64,000 bases of DNA, from the NCBI RefSeq assembly GCF_024679095.1, contig NW_026110862.1:62001-126000 (forward strand), given 5' to 3'. This document shows positions 33,720 through 44,117 of this stretch, one piece after another. The position numbers were made by a program, and so were the translations under genes. Under the pieces are notes generated by a model, which made no database searches, was not told the DNA's origin, and saw only the letters and a program-made list of their open reading frames with translations. The DNA is from Eriocheir sinensis (Eukaryota > Arthropoda > Malacostraca > Decapoda > Varunidae). The stretch's first letter is position 1; each line of letters begins with the position of its first letter.

Positions 33720-34631
33720 CCCCGTTGTCCATCTGTAGAGTGTCCCACTGAGTCCAGTAATTCTTGGTGGTAGGGCTTTCTCTCGAGATGACCTCCCACC
33801 CAGGTCGCGTTAAAGACTGACTCAGCGACTTCATAATTGGTCGCAGGTCTCGGTCCTCCCGCTGCAGCTTTCCCAAGTCTTCCCATGGCACCTCCGCTGT
33901 CTGTTCCACTGTAGTGCGGCGGAACATATTTTGGACGCCTTCCCTCTGGAAGCAATGTTGACACTCACGTAGGCAGGGGCGCCGGCTCAAGCTGTCCGCG
34001 TTACCGTGTGCTAGCCCAGATCGGTGCACAATAGTGTAGTGATGCTGCTCTAGATTACCTATCCAGCGAGCAAGCTGGCCCTCAGGGTTATTCAATGACT
34101 TCAGCCACCGCAAAGCAGCGTGATCCGTGCGGATGGTGAAAGTTGCACCGTACAGGTAATCATGGACAAAGTTAAGGCTCCTGACTACTGCCAGAAGTTC
34201 TTTCCTGGTCACGCAATAGTTTTTCTCGGCTGGGGTGAGCTTCTTGGTTAATTAGGCCACAACCTGTTCCATGTCGGCTCATGCTTGGGACATCACTCCA
34301 CCAATCCCCTCATCACTGGCATCACAGTCAAGTATAAAAGGCTTAGAGGGGTCTGGGTAGGTGAGTGCGGGCGAGTTGATGAGAGCCTTCTTGCCTCCTT
34401 CTCAAAGGCAACCTGAGTTTCCGCTGTCCACTCAAACTTGCGCCCTTTCTTCGTCAGGAGGTGCAGTGGTGCAGCAATCGTAGCGAAGCCTTTCACAAAC
34501 CTGCGGTAATATGAGCACAACCGGAGGAAGCTCCGCAGCTCATTCACGTTGGTGGGTGTCGGGCAGTCCTTTTCCGCAGCCACCTTCTCAGGATCAGTGC
34601 GTACTCCAGCCTCGCTCACGATGTGTCCCAA
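33691..34631 (-). pseudogene. Gypsy RT thumb and RNase H
   Basis: 34631-34293 encodes LGHIVSEAGVRTDPEKV, LRSFLRLCSYYRRFVKGFA and APLHLLTKKGRKFEW, the RT connection of Gypsy elements. After a shift near 34290, 34212-33691 encodes TRKELLAVVRSLNFVHDYLY, FTIRTDHAALRWLKSL and GLAHGNADSLSRRPC, the RNase H domain. One TAG (34639-34641) separates the block from the RT palm in the same frame. Confidence 0.87.
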
Positions 34632-34640
34632 GTATTGGAC

Positions 34641-35051
34641 CTACTTTTGGAATAGGCAGCATTTCTTCGGGCTGAGCTTAAGGTGTACAGCTCTAAGCCG
34701 GGCGAAAACCTCTGATAGCCTTTCCATCTCCTGCTCGAAGGTCTGGCCAAAGACAATCACGTCGTCGAGGTAGATGAGTGCCGTCTTCCAATGAAGTCCC
34801 TCCAGCACGCTCTCCATCAACCGCTCGAACGTGGCCGGTGCGTTGCACAGGCCAAAGGGCATGACCTTAAACTGCCACAGGCCTTGACCGTAGGAGAAGA
34901 CTTTTTTCTCTTTGCACTGCTCCGCCATTTTGACTTGGTGATACCAGACTTTATATCTAGTGTTGAAAATCACTTCCAGCCCACCAAAGCGTCGAGCGTG
35001 TCGTCGATCCGTGGGAGTGGGCATAAATCCTTGATGGTGAGATCTTTAAGG
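34641..35051 (-). pseudogene. Gypsy RT palm
   Basis: Encodes ALKDLTIKDLCPLPRIDDTL, then WQFKVMPFGLCNAPATFERL, then ALIYLDDVIVFGQTFEQEM with the catalytic YLDD. The first palm Asp region is altered (FNTRYKVWYHQV in place of the common FDLxxGYHQI). The frame shifts near 34985. The N-terminal RT fingers are absent because the element is cut at about 35051. Confidence 0.87.
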
Positions 35052-35394
35052 GCTCCATACGAGGCCATGTATGGAAAGAAGACTGGTCTTTGTGTTGACC
35101 CATCTTTTGTACCAGAGAAAGTCATGGACGGTATGCAGACGGAGGAGCAGCTTGCAGAAGCACTAGGTGTTGTCAATGAGGACACCGATACAGACGAGGA
35201 AGAGACAGGTGCTGAAGAGCAGGAGAACCATCCGCTGTCATTAACTGCATCTCCTGTGGTAAAAGCGACTTTGGTTCAAGTGTGCGCAAGGTGTGTGGGA
35301 ACCCATGTCACTCTTGTACTCCGTGGTCTGTGATGAATGAAGATGCTGATGAGCCTGTGCTTTGTTCCATCTGCAATCGAAATCGCAGTATTCA
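35052..35394 (+). pseudogene. Ginger/KRBA2-like integrase C-terminal part
   Basis: The plus strand encodes APYEAMYGKKTGLCVDP, then EKVMDGMQTEEQLAEAL and an acidic stretch. After a shift near 35265 comes a Cys-rich zinc-binding-like segment CISCGKSDFGSSVRKVCGNP, then CHS...CSICNRNRS. This order is typical of KRBA2/SCAND3-like proteins, which derive from Ginger-type transposon integrases. It is interrupted on the right by a LINE A 3' end and resumes at 35941. The integrase core that should precede it is absent. Confidence 0.6.
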
Positions 35395-35940
35395 TTTTTT
35401 TTTACATCAAAGGATGCGGTTCAAGGGCAACGAAAAGAGTTTCCTCCCCCAGAAAAGCAGCTACTCGCCGCTCCCACAAAAGTAAAAAGTAAAGAATAGC
35501 CAAAAGAGAGGTCAATTTCGGGTGGGGAGGTGTCTTGATACACTCTTCTTGAAACAGGTCAAGTCATAGGCTGCAGGAAATACAGACGAAGGAAGGCTGT
35601 TCCAGAGTTTACCAGTGAAGGGGATGAAAGAATGGAGATGCTGGTTAACTCTTGCATAAGGGGTTTGGACAGTATAGGGATAAGCTTGAGTAGAGAGTCG
35701 TGTGCAGCGGGGCCGCGGGAGGGGGGGAGGCATGCAGTTAGCAAGTTCAGAAGAGCAGTCAGCATGACAATATCGATAAAAGATAGAAAGAGAGGCAACA
35801 TGGCGGCGGAATTTAAGAGGTAGAAGGCTGTCAGTAAGAGGAGGAGAGCTGATGAGACGAAGAGCCTTAGCCTCCACTCTGTCCTGAAGAGCTGTGTAAG
35901 TGGAGGCTCCCCCCCCACACGTGAGATGCATACTCCATAC
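35395..35940 (-). mobile_element. LINE family A copy 4, 5'-truncated
   Basis: Only the last ~545 bp of the LINE: the RT C-terminus (DRVEAKALRLISSPP, SSELANCMPPPLPRPRCT, GKLWNSLPSSVFPAAYDL) and the 3' UTR tail near 35400-35490. It splits the KRBA2-like gene fragment, so it inserted later than that fragment. No target duplication could be recognised with confidence. Confidence 0.87.
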
Positions 35941-36198
35941 TGAACAAATGAAGTCCAACAAAGAACAACAGATACAAGCTAAAAAAATTATATATAATTT
36001 TGAGAGGAGATTTAAACCAGCCCACGCAGTGAACACTGTGATGTTTCCTGTTCCATTAGTTGACCGCGGACGTGCAGAGTTTCCTAATGTGAATGCCGTT
36101 GTGTTTAGGCATTGGGCAATAGCACGTAAAAGCTTAATACAAAGCACGGCCTGCTTAAACAGGTATAAACTCGCAACCAATTTACTTTGTGTCTAGAA
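35941..36198 (+). pseudogene. Ginger/KRBA2-like C-terminus, after the LINE
   Basis: Encodes EQQIQAKKIIYNFERRFKPA and VMFPVPLVDRGRAEFPNVNA, the conserved PVPxVDRGR block found after the zinc-binding region in KRBA2/SCAND3-like proteins, then a stop near 36196. It continues the fragment at 35052-35394. Confidence 0.6.
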
Positions 36199-36516
<318 letters not shown>

Positions 36517-36725
36517 TACCCGCTTAAGGATATAAGACCATTTTCTGTACGCTGAATAAACAAACTTTTTTAGGTTAATGTATTTTCTAATGTATTTTTT
36601 TAGATGTATTTTAGGTTCACTTCCTTTTAACATTTACTCGCCCTTCTTTCAACTAGCTACTTGCTAAATACTCTTTAAGCTTTGATGTATTTCCAAAAAA
36701 TGAGTAAATCCTAAATACTTTTTAA

Positions 36726-36942
36726 CCCGGTAGCTGCGGGGATCATGTTTCTTAATTAAAGGCCCCTCTAAGCGAATAAATGAGAAAAAATCATCGGTCT
36801 CACACACCACTACAAAATATATATCAACGCATTTGTGATCAGTTTATCCATCATCTATTTTGAGTGTTTATATTATGGCAAAAATGTGGCCCGTTGCTGG
36901 TACACGGTAAAGCCACAAATTTGGCCCGTCTCTGCTACTGGG
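36726..36942. mobile_element. piggyBac-type MITE, copy 2
   Basis: A 217-bp element between TTAA tetranucleotides (36722-36725 and 36943-36946), starting CCCGGTAGCTGCGGGG and ending CTGCTACTGGG. Its left half matches copy 1 (GATCATGTTTCTTAAT, TGAGAAAAAATCATC, GCATTTGTGATCAGTTTA). Its right half has only about two of the 35-bp units that copy 1 has in ten. Confidence 0.75.
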
Positions 36943-36949
36943 TTAAGGT

Positions 36950-37649
<700 letters not shown>

Positions 37650-37650
<1 letters not shown>

Positions 37651-39853
37651 ATATTTTTTTTTTTACATAGGAGGCAGCTCAAGGGCACACAAAAAAGAAA
37701 ACGATAATAAAAAAAAAAAACGCTACTCGCTGCTCCCAAAAAAGAAACAAAAGATGTGGCCGAAAGCAAGATCAAATACGGGAGGAGAGGTGTCCTGATA
37801 CCCTCCTCTTGAAAGAGTTCAAGTCGTAGGCAGGAAGAAATACAGATGAAGAAAGATTGTTCAAGAGTTTACCAGCGTGAGGGATGAAAGAGTGAAGATG
37901 CTGGTTAACTCTTGCATAAGGGTTTTGGACAGTATAGGGATGAGCATGAGTAGAAAGTCGAGTGCAGCGGAGCCGCGGGAAGGGGGGAGGCATGCAGTTA
38001 GCAAGTTCAGAAGAGCAGTCAGCGTGGAAATATCGATAGAAGATAGAAAGAGAGGCAACATTGCGGCGGAATTTAAGAGGTAGAAGACTATCAGTATGAG
38101 GAGGAGAGCTGATGAGACGAAGAGCCCTAGCCTCCACTCTGTCCAGAAGAGCTGTGTGAGTGGAGCCCCCCCACACATGAGATGCATACTCCATACGAGG
38201 GCGGACAAGGCCCTTGTATATGGACAGCAACTGTGCAGGGGAGAAGAACTGGCGGAGACTGTACAGAACGCCCAGCCTCGAGGAAGCTGATTTAGTAAGA
38301 GGCGAGATATGAAGTTTCCAGTTGAGATTTTGAGCTAAGGATAGACCGAGGATGTTTAGTGTTGAGGAAGGTGATAGCTGAGTGTTGTCGAAGAACAGAG
38401 GATAGTTGTTTGGAAGATTGTGTCGAGTGGATAGGTGGAGAAACTGTGTTTTTGAGGCGTTGAAGGACATCACGTTCCTCTTGCCCCAATCGGAAATAAT
38501 AGTAAGGTCTGAGGCTAAGCGTTTTGTTGCCTCCAACTTTGAATCGTTAAGTTCCTGTGGAGTGGGTCTTCTATTAAAAGAAGTTGAGTAAAGCAGGGTA
38601 GAGAAAACAAGGTTTTGGCATTTTCTATTGATGAAAGAGTTTTTGGTTAGTCGGAGAATAGATTTGGCACGATTTCGGGCAGAAATGTAAAGTTAATGGT
38701 TAGCATTAGTTCGAAGGATCTGGTACCTTTTGTGAGCTGCCTCTCTATCATTGACAGCACGAGAAGAAGCGTGATTAAACCAAGACTTTTTAGCATGAGG
38801 AGTAGAGAAAGTACGTGGAATGTATGCCTCCATTCCAGAGACAATCACCTCTGTGATGCGCTGAGCACACACAGAGGGGTCTCGCTCCTGGAAGCAATAA
38901 TCATTCCACGGGAAATCGGAAAAGTACATCCTCAGGTCGTCCCACCGAGCTGAAGCAAAACGCCAAAAGAATCGCCTCTTCGGTGGGTCCAGAGGGTGTA
39001 CAGGAGTGATAGGACAGAATACAGAAATAAGGTTGTGATCGGAGGAGCCCAACGGAGAGAACAGTTTGACAGAATAAGCAGAAGGGTTTGAGGTAAGGAA
39101 GAGGTCAACTATGTTGGGTCTGTCTCCAAGACGGTCGGGAATACGTGTAGGGTGCTGGACCAACTGCTCTAGATCGTTGAGGAGAGCAAAGTTGTAGGCT
39201 TGTTCACCAGGCTGGTCAGTGAAAGAGGATGAAAGCCAAAGCTGGTGGTGAACATTGAAGTCTCCTAGGATGGAGATTTCAGCGAAGGGAGAGTGGGTCA
39301 AGATGTGCTCCACTTAATTGTTTAAGTAGTCAAAGAATTTCACATAGTCAGTAGAGTTAGGTGAGAGATAAACAGCATAAATGTATTTAGTAATAGAATG
39401 ACAATGAAGTCTCAGCCAGACGGTGGAAAATTCTGAAGAGTCAAGGTTGTGGGCACGAGAGCAAGTGATGTCGTTGCGCACGTAGGCGCAACATCCTGCG
39501 TTGGATTGATATTTAGGATAGAGATAGTAGGAGGAAGCAGAGTAGATTTTGCTGTCAGTAGCCTCAGAAACCTGTGTTTCGGTGAGGAAGAGAAGGTCAG
39601 GTTTAGAGGAAGAGAGATGGTGCTCCACAGAATGAAAATTAGAACGAAGACCGCGAATGTTGCAGAAATTGAGAAGAAAGAGGTTCAAGGAGTTATCAAG
39701 ACACCTCTCGGGTCGGCAGCCAGAAGGGGAGTCCTCTCTGGGGGAATTTGTGGTCCCTCCCCCCAGGTGAGGACTCCGAGGCAAGGTGAAGGTACGCCAT
39801 TTTGAAATTTGAATCTTGGGAAAACGTGTATATGTTGTGTGAATGTAGTGTGT
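37650..39853 (-). mobile_element. LINE family A copy 2, internal deletion
   Basis: Minus-strand copy with a 5' end inside the 5' UTR (39853) and the family tail at 37660-37740. About 950 bp are missing at 38600: sequence matching 47240 of copy 3 joins sequence matching 48178. That removes most of the RT fingers and palm including YADD. What remains stays in one frame apart from a TAA at 39314-39316 in the endonuclease. The 5' end is joined to LINE C RT sequence, so copy 2 lies within or against LINE C. Confidence 0.87.
37772..38592 (-). pseudogene. LINE A copy 2 RT thumb and C-terminus
   Basis: Encodes RLASDLTIISDWGKRNVMSF, LNILGLSLAQNLNWKLH, VRPRMEYASHVWGGSTH and the C-terminus GKLLNNLSSSVFLPAYDL. 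Unbroken for about 250 codons. The upstream catalytic region is deleted, so no polymerase activity is possible. Confidence 0.87.
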
Positions 39854-39880
39854 ACGGGTGTGACTCTGGCCTCCTTTCAC
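38693..39880 (-). pseudogene. LINE A copy 2 AP-endonuclease
   Basis: An almost complete APE-type domain. From the N-terminus: FLLNFCNIRGLRSNFHSVE, LLFLTETQVSE (catalytic Glu), [32 protein letters not shown] (GDFN), and [10 protein letters not shown] (SDH). One TAA at 39314-39316 replaces the usual Ser-Lys after the FDYLN block and looks like a 3-bp deletion. The frame then continues into the linker region [19 protein letters not shown]. The family's role is to nick target DNA. Confidence 0.88.
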
Positions 39881-40039
39881 TGTGCAGGCCACACCCCGCT
39901 CTGCAGGCATCGCCGGAAGATCTGGACGAGGGGGCTGGTGAGCTCATCGGAGCATCGCCGCAGTAAGTATGGACTGACGCTGTCAGGGCCTGGCGCCTTC
40001 CTGGTGTTGACGCCCCTCAGATGTCTCCTGACAGCGTCC
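39860..40039 (-). pseudogene. LINE C RT start, out of frame with ORF2
   Basis: Encodes NTRKAPGPDSVSPYLLRRCS, then VQIFRRCLQSGVWPAQ, a stop at a Trp position, and KEARVTPV before the junction with LINE A. These are RT motifs 0-1 of a non-LTR RT. A one- or two-base shift near 40040 separates it from the endonuclease frame. Confidence 0.8.
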
Positions 40040-41329
40040 TCAGAGATTAGCACACTCTAGTTTTGAGGCGATGAGTTGGGGGAGGGTGGGCGGCTGCCTG
40101 TCTGGTTCCTGAGTTGTCATCTTTTGACTGAAGTGACAGGCCAGCAGGTCAGCCTTTTCCCGACTGGTGACGGCAAGGTCTCCGTCAGGTTTCCTCAGGG
40201 GCGGGATACGTTCCTGGGGGGTAAGGCCTTGCTGTTCCTTCACCAACCCCCACCACTGTTTCGGGTCGGTTTGGTTAGAGGACAGCTTTCTCCTCCTGTC
40301 GGCATCCCACCTTTCTTTTGCCCACTTTGCTGTCCTCATCATATTTTTGCAGGCTCGTCTGTGTTGGGCCTTATTTTCCTGCGTGGGGTGTCTTTTATAT
40401 CGTGTCCAGGCCTTGTGTTTCCTTTCGGCTGCAATACGGCACCTGTACCCGAACCAAGGCTGGTCTTTTGGGCTGGTTGAGTAGGTGCGGTGGGGGACGT
40501 GTTGCTGCTGGACGGTATTGAGGACAGTGGTGAGGGCGGAGACGTCATGTTGTGGGTCACCGTTAAGGACCGTGCCCCATGCAGTCGCTGCCAGGGCCTG
40601 CCTTGCAGCCGTCCAGTCCGCGCGGTCCCACAACCAGATGACTCGCTGGTGTTCCTCTTCACGCGCTGGGGCCAGGCTGATGGTGGTGAGTATGGCATTG
40701 TGGTCGGAGCTCCCCACACGGTCTAGTGGGCAGCACAGCACGCAGTCACTCGGCAGGTCTGTGAGCACAGGGTCCAGGGAGCCTCCACGCTGATGTGTCG
40801 GGAACTCAACATGGTTGTGCAATCCATGCACCGCTGTGAGCTCGGTGAAGGCCCTCGTCACCAGGTGTTGATTTAGGTCGCCCACAACCATCGCGTACTG
40901 ACAGCTGTGGGCAGCCACAAGGTCGTCCAGGTGCTCTGTGAGGTAGATGAGGGGGGCGCTGCCTTGCCACTGTGGCCGGTACATGGCACAGAGTAGCAGA
41001 GCGCTCCTGTCCTCGAGAATGATGCGGAGGAACATCATCTCCATTTCCAGGGGAGTGTCTGTGGTGAGGGCGTCCATCTGCAGGCCGTTTCGGTGGCAAA
41101 CAGCAATGCCTCCCCCCTGTCCTGTGTGGCGGTCGCGTCTGGCCCAGTGCGAGTACCCGGGGATCTTATCACAAGTGGTGGCGCATGTGTCGTCCAGGAA
41201 GGTCTCCACTGTCACCACTATGTCGATGTGGTGCCTGAGGACGAAGGCGTGTGTCAGCTCCCCGATGTTGCTCCTAAAGCCTCGTACGTTGGCGGACAGA
41301 ATCTTGAGGCCGCTGGTGTCTGTATCGCC
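40040..41329 (-). CDS. LINE C ORF2: AP-endonuclease
   Basis: Open for 430 codons from directly after the ORF1 stop. Motifs: GLKILSANVRGFRSN (Asn at the active site), VVTVETFLDD (catalytic Glu), QGGGIAVCHRNG, LLLCAMYRPQ, YAMVVGDLNQHLVTRAF (GDLN) and RVGSSDHNAILTT (SDH). The C-terminal half is basic (RYKRHPTQENKAQHRRACKN), a linker leading to RT. All catalytic endonuclease blocks look intact, so the nicking domain could fold; the RT is lost. No ATG is seen near the start, fitting translation by readthrough or reinitiation from ORF1. Confidence 0.85.
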   Translation of the reverse strand, partial: GDTDTSGLKILSANVRGFRSNIGELTHAFVLRHHIDIVVTVETFLDDTCATTCDKIPGYSHWARRDRHTGQGGGIAVCHRNGLQMDALTTDTPLEMEMMFLRIILEDRSALLLCAMYRPQWQGSAPLIYLTEHLDDLVAAHSCQYAMVVGDLNQHLVTRAFTELTAVHGLHNHVEFPTHQRGGSLDPVLTDLPSDCVLCCPLDRVGSSDHNAILTTISLAPAREEEHQRVIWLWDRADWTAARQALAATAWGTVLNGDPQHDVSALTTVLNTVQQQHVPHRTYSTSPKDQPWFGYRCRIAAERKHKAWTRYKRHPTQENKAQHRRACKNMMRTAKWAKERWDADRRRKLSSNQTDPKQWWGLVKEQQGLTPQERIPPLRKPDGDLAVTSREKADLLACHFSQKMTTQEPDRQPPTLPQLIASKLECANL

Positions 41330-42571
41330 TTATCGGATCAGCGGAAGGGGAGTGTGCGGGGGATGAGGCCAGGATGGGTAGGGCGGGGCTTGCACCGCTT
41401 GCTGGTAGGGAGCAGGCTGGGTGATGGGTGGCTGGTGTTCAGACAGGATTGCTCGAAGCAGTCGTTCCTGTCTGATGTCGGCGGCTCGAGCGTAACACTC
41501 GTCATCGGTGTGTCCTCGCCGCTGGCAGTACGCACACTCAAGACTTCGCTTTGCCTCTGCCTGCCTCTTGCGACACTGGTCAGCGAGGTGCCCACGTCGG
41601 CCACAGAAGTCGCAGATGGTCTCAGTGCAATGGTTGACTGTGTGGCCGCGCTGACGGCACCTGCCACAGAAGGGTGGTGAGGCCTGAGTCCAGAGGGGTT
41701 GGGGGCGATGGTGTGTGTGCCGTGGTGTGTCTCCGCGTCCGCGGTTGTAGTGGTGATGGTGGCGGGGTGGACGGGCGGGGGACGGAGGAGTGGATCGGCC
41801 AGGAGAGGGGGGGTTTCTGGTTCTGACAGAGGGCGGGGGGTCTGTGTGGCCTGGGTGGGCTGGCCAGCCGGAGAGGGGTGGGGCTGTCTCGGCGTCCGCT
41901 GGGGGGTCGTGAGTCACCTTTCTCAGTGCTCTTGGCTTCCCTGATTCCCACCAACCGCGCCACCTGGGGTGGGAGGAGCACACCTCCTGCCAGTCCTGGT
42001 CAATTTTACTTGGCAGGGCACTTGTGGCTTGTGTGGTGGGGGGAGGGATGGGGGTTTCCTGTTCAACTTGTGCCAGGGAGTCCATGGAGCTGACGGTTTC
42101 AACCAAGGCTTCTCTTTGCTTCCTCGTTCTTTCACTCCGCGCCCGATATGTCTCCACAATGCACTTAAGGCCGTGTACCTCATTCCTTAGTCGGAGAATG
42201 ATGTCAACAAGGATTTCAGGCGGGTTGGAGAGAAGATCCTCCCTGACGGCGCTGTCCTACGTTTCAATTGGTGGTTGTGGGGCGAGCGGGTCGGGCTGGA
42301 GGGCTGCTGGCGTGCTGGGCGGTGTGTCATCAGCGGCCGCGTAGGTGATGGGGTGAAGAATGCCGGCTGCTCGCCTCAGTCCCTCAGTCTTGGAGCAGCA
42401 GAAAGGGCCATCATTGAAGCAGTCTGCGCAGGCCAGGTTCGGACAGTCTGGCTGGCTGCAGGCCGTGGGGGCTTCACACGGACAATATTTTGCCCCAGGA
42501 TAGCCTGACTGTCCTGCCCAGGCAATTTGCTGATGCTGGTGGGGGGCCTCAGTGAGAGTGAGGGAGGCCAT
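41330..42571 (-). CDS. LINE C ORF1: Gag-like nucleic-acid-binding protein, one internal stop
   Basis: Starts at ATG 42571 (MASLTLTEAPHQHQ) and runs 414 codons including the stop, with a single TAG at 42257-42259. The N-terminus has a Cys-dense segment (CPCEAPTACSQPDCPNLACA, then DCFNDGPFCC; residues ~30-60) that looks zinc-binding. After the TAG comes a likely coiled coil (EILVDIILRLRNEVHGLKC), then a Pro/His-rich linker. Near the C-terminus sit three CX2CX4HX4C knuckles (CGRCRQRGHTVNHC, CDFCGRRGHLADQC, CAYCQRRGHTDDEC). ORF1 proteins of this kind coat element RNA. The TAG may be an inactivating mutation. Confidence 0.82.
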
Positions 42572-42895
42572 GATGGTGGTGTGGGTCGATGCGCACGAGA
42601 GGTCAGGTCAGGGTGCGATGTCTCTAATCTCGCCTTGGAATGCGAGGGGCGGGCGCGGGCTGTTTCCGAGGGGCCCTGTCCCAGGGGATTTACAGCTCTG
42701 GGCGAGGTGAGGTCAGCATGTTTCGTGGATTTGCCTCTCACTGTTCACTATTTTGTAGTTTTTTCCACACACGCTTGAACACTTTGATAGAAAGAATGTT
42801 TCACAGATCTCGGAAGCTAATTTTTTCGCTCGTTGATGGTCGTTCTTGCGCCACTAAACACTTCACTGTCCACAGGCTCCGTCCCGCGTGAGGGC
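42572..42895 (-). other. Probable LINE C 5' UTR
   Basis: GC-rich near ORF1, no coding signal on the element strand. Ends at a short (TC)n run near 42902-42918. Confidence 0.45.
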
Positions 42896-43285
42896 AATGG
42901 AGCTCTCTCTCTCTCTCACCATATAAAATTCTACCACATCTTCCATTAAATTTCTGGCAACCCTAAACTCGTTTCGCCAATTACTTTCAATCGTCAATGG
43001 AAACTCAATATGTTTCGTCCCTTACAGAGTCCTGTCGGTCTATGGCGAGGGTGTCTGTTTACTACCGCTACTACTAGTAATCTACGTGTGGTAGGATTGG
43101 ACAGAATAGATGAAGGCTCCTCCCCACCCACCTCTATAGTTAGTTACTTAGTTAGTTAGTTAGAAGAGAACACCATGTACCTTTAAGGAAGAAAGGGCCA
43201 TGGAAATTTTGCAGTAAAGAGAGAAATAAGAGGAAATTCCTACCCTAAACTTACACTACTGGTAAACTAAGCTGTGGGGGGAAAT
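42896..43285. other. Gene-free spacer
   Basis: Includes a (TTAG)n-like stretch near 43138-43162. No gene recognised. Confidence 0.5.
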
Positions 43286-43289
43286 GACT

Positions 43290-43850
43290 TCATTACATAA
43301 GAACATAGAAATACAGGGAGGCTGGAAGAGGACGAGTGGCCTACACAGGGCAGCCCCAGAATCCCCCCTAATACCCACGATGGGTGAGGTGTAGTTTCAG
43401 GGGCACAGGTGGAGGCTTGATCCTCGTTTTACCGGCGGTAGTAGGCACGCACCAGTAACCTGTCACCTTACTGCACCCACACCTCACTCCACTTGTCATG
43501 CGGACATTAACTGTTATTTTACTCAATTGTTGACTCTCCCTACTTGCAATCTAGGTTGTGGGGGAGAATTATATGAATATAGGTTGAGGTCTTGCTGCAA
43601 TCTGTCTGAGAACATGCGAAAAAGGGTGAGTATAATCTTATATCTCTGAAGTACTTATCCAAAGAAGACTTAAAGCTATTGATACTCTGTGCGCTAACTA
43701 CTGACGGTGGGAGTCTATTCCAGTGATCGACGACTCTGTTATTGAAAAAACTTCTGCGCACCAATGTGTTACATCGATTTCACTTAAACTTCATACCGTT
43801 GCTGCGTGTTTTTGTGTTGGTGTCTCTCTGAAATAGACACAGCTCTCTCC
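43290..43850 (-). mobile_element. CR1-type LINE 3' end with 3' UTR
   Basis: The minus strand encodes the RT C-terminus [14 protein letters not shown], one stop, then RRSFFNNRVVDHWNRLPPSV and VSAQSINSFKSSLDKYF, typical for CR1-like elements. It ends near 43540. The 3' UTR (43540-43290) ends in TTCTATGTTCTTATGTAATG. A similar CTCTTATGTTCTTA(C/T)G piece occurs near 54360 and 61897. Confidence 0.75.
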
Positions 43851-44112
<262 letters not shown>

Positions 44113-44117
44113 AGCTG

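Larger units (their letters stand above)
39854..42571 (-). mobile_element. LINE family C, 3'-truncated, two ORFs
   Basis: Minus-strand LINE with a Gag-like ORF1 carrying three zinc knuckles and an ORF2 with APE-type endonuclease and the start of RT. It is cut at 39853 inside the RT, where LINE A copy 2 begins. ORF1 and ORF2 are in the same frame, separated by one TAA. The likely 5' UTR continues to about 42890. Jockey/I/R1-like organisation; clade not assigned. Confidence 0.85.
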
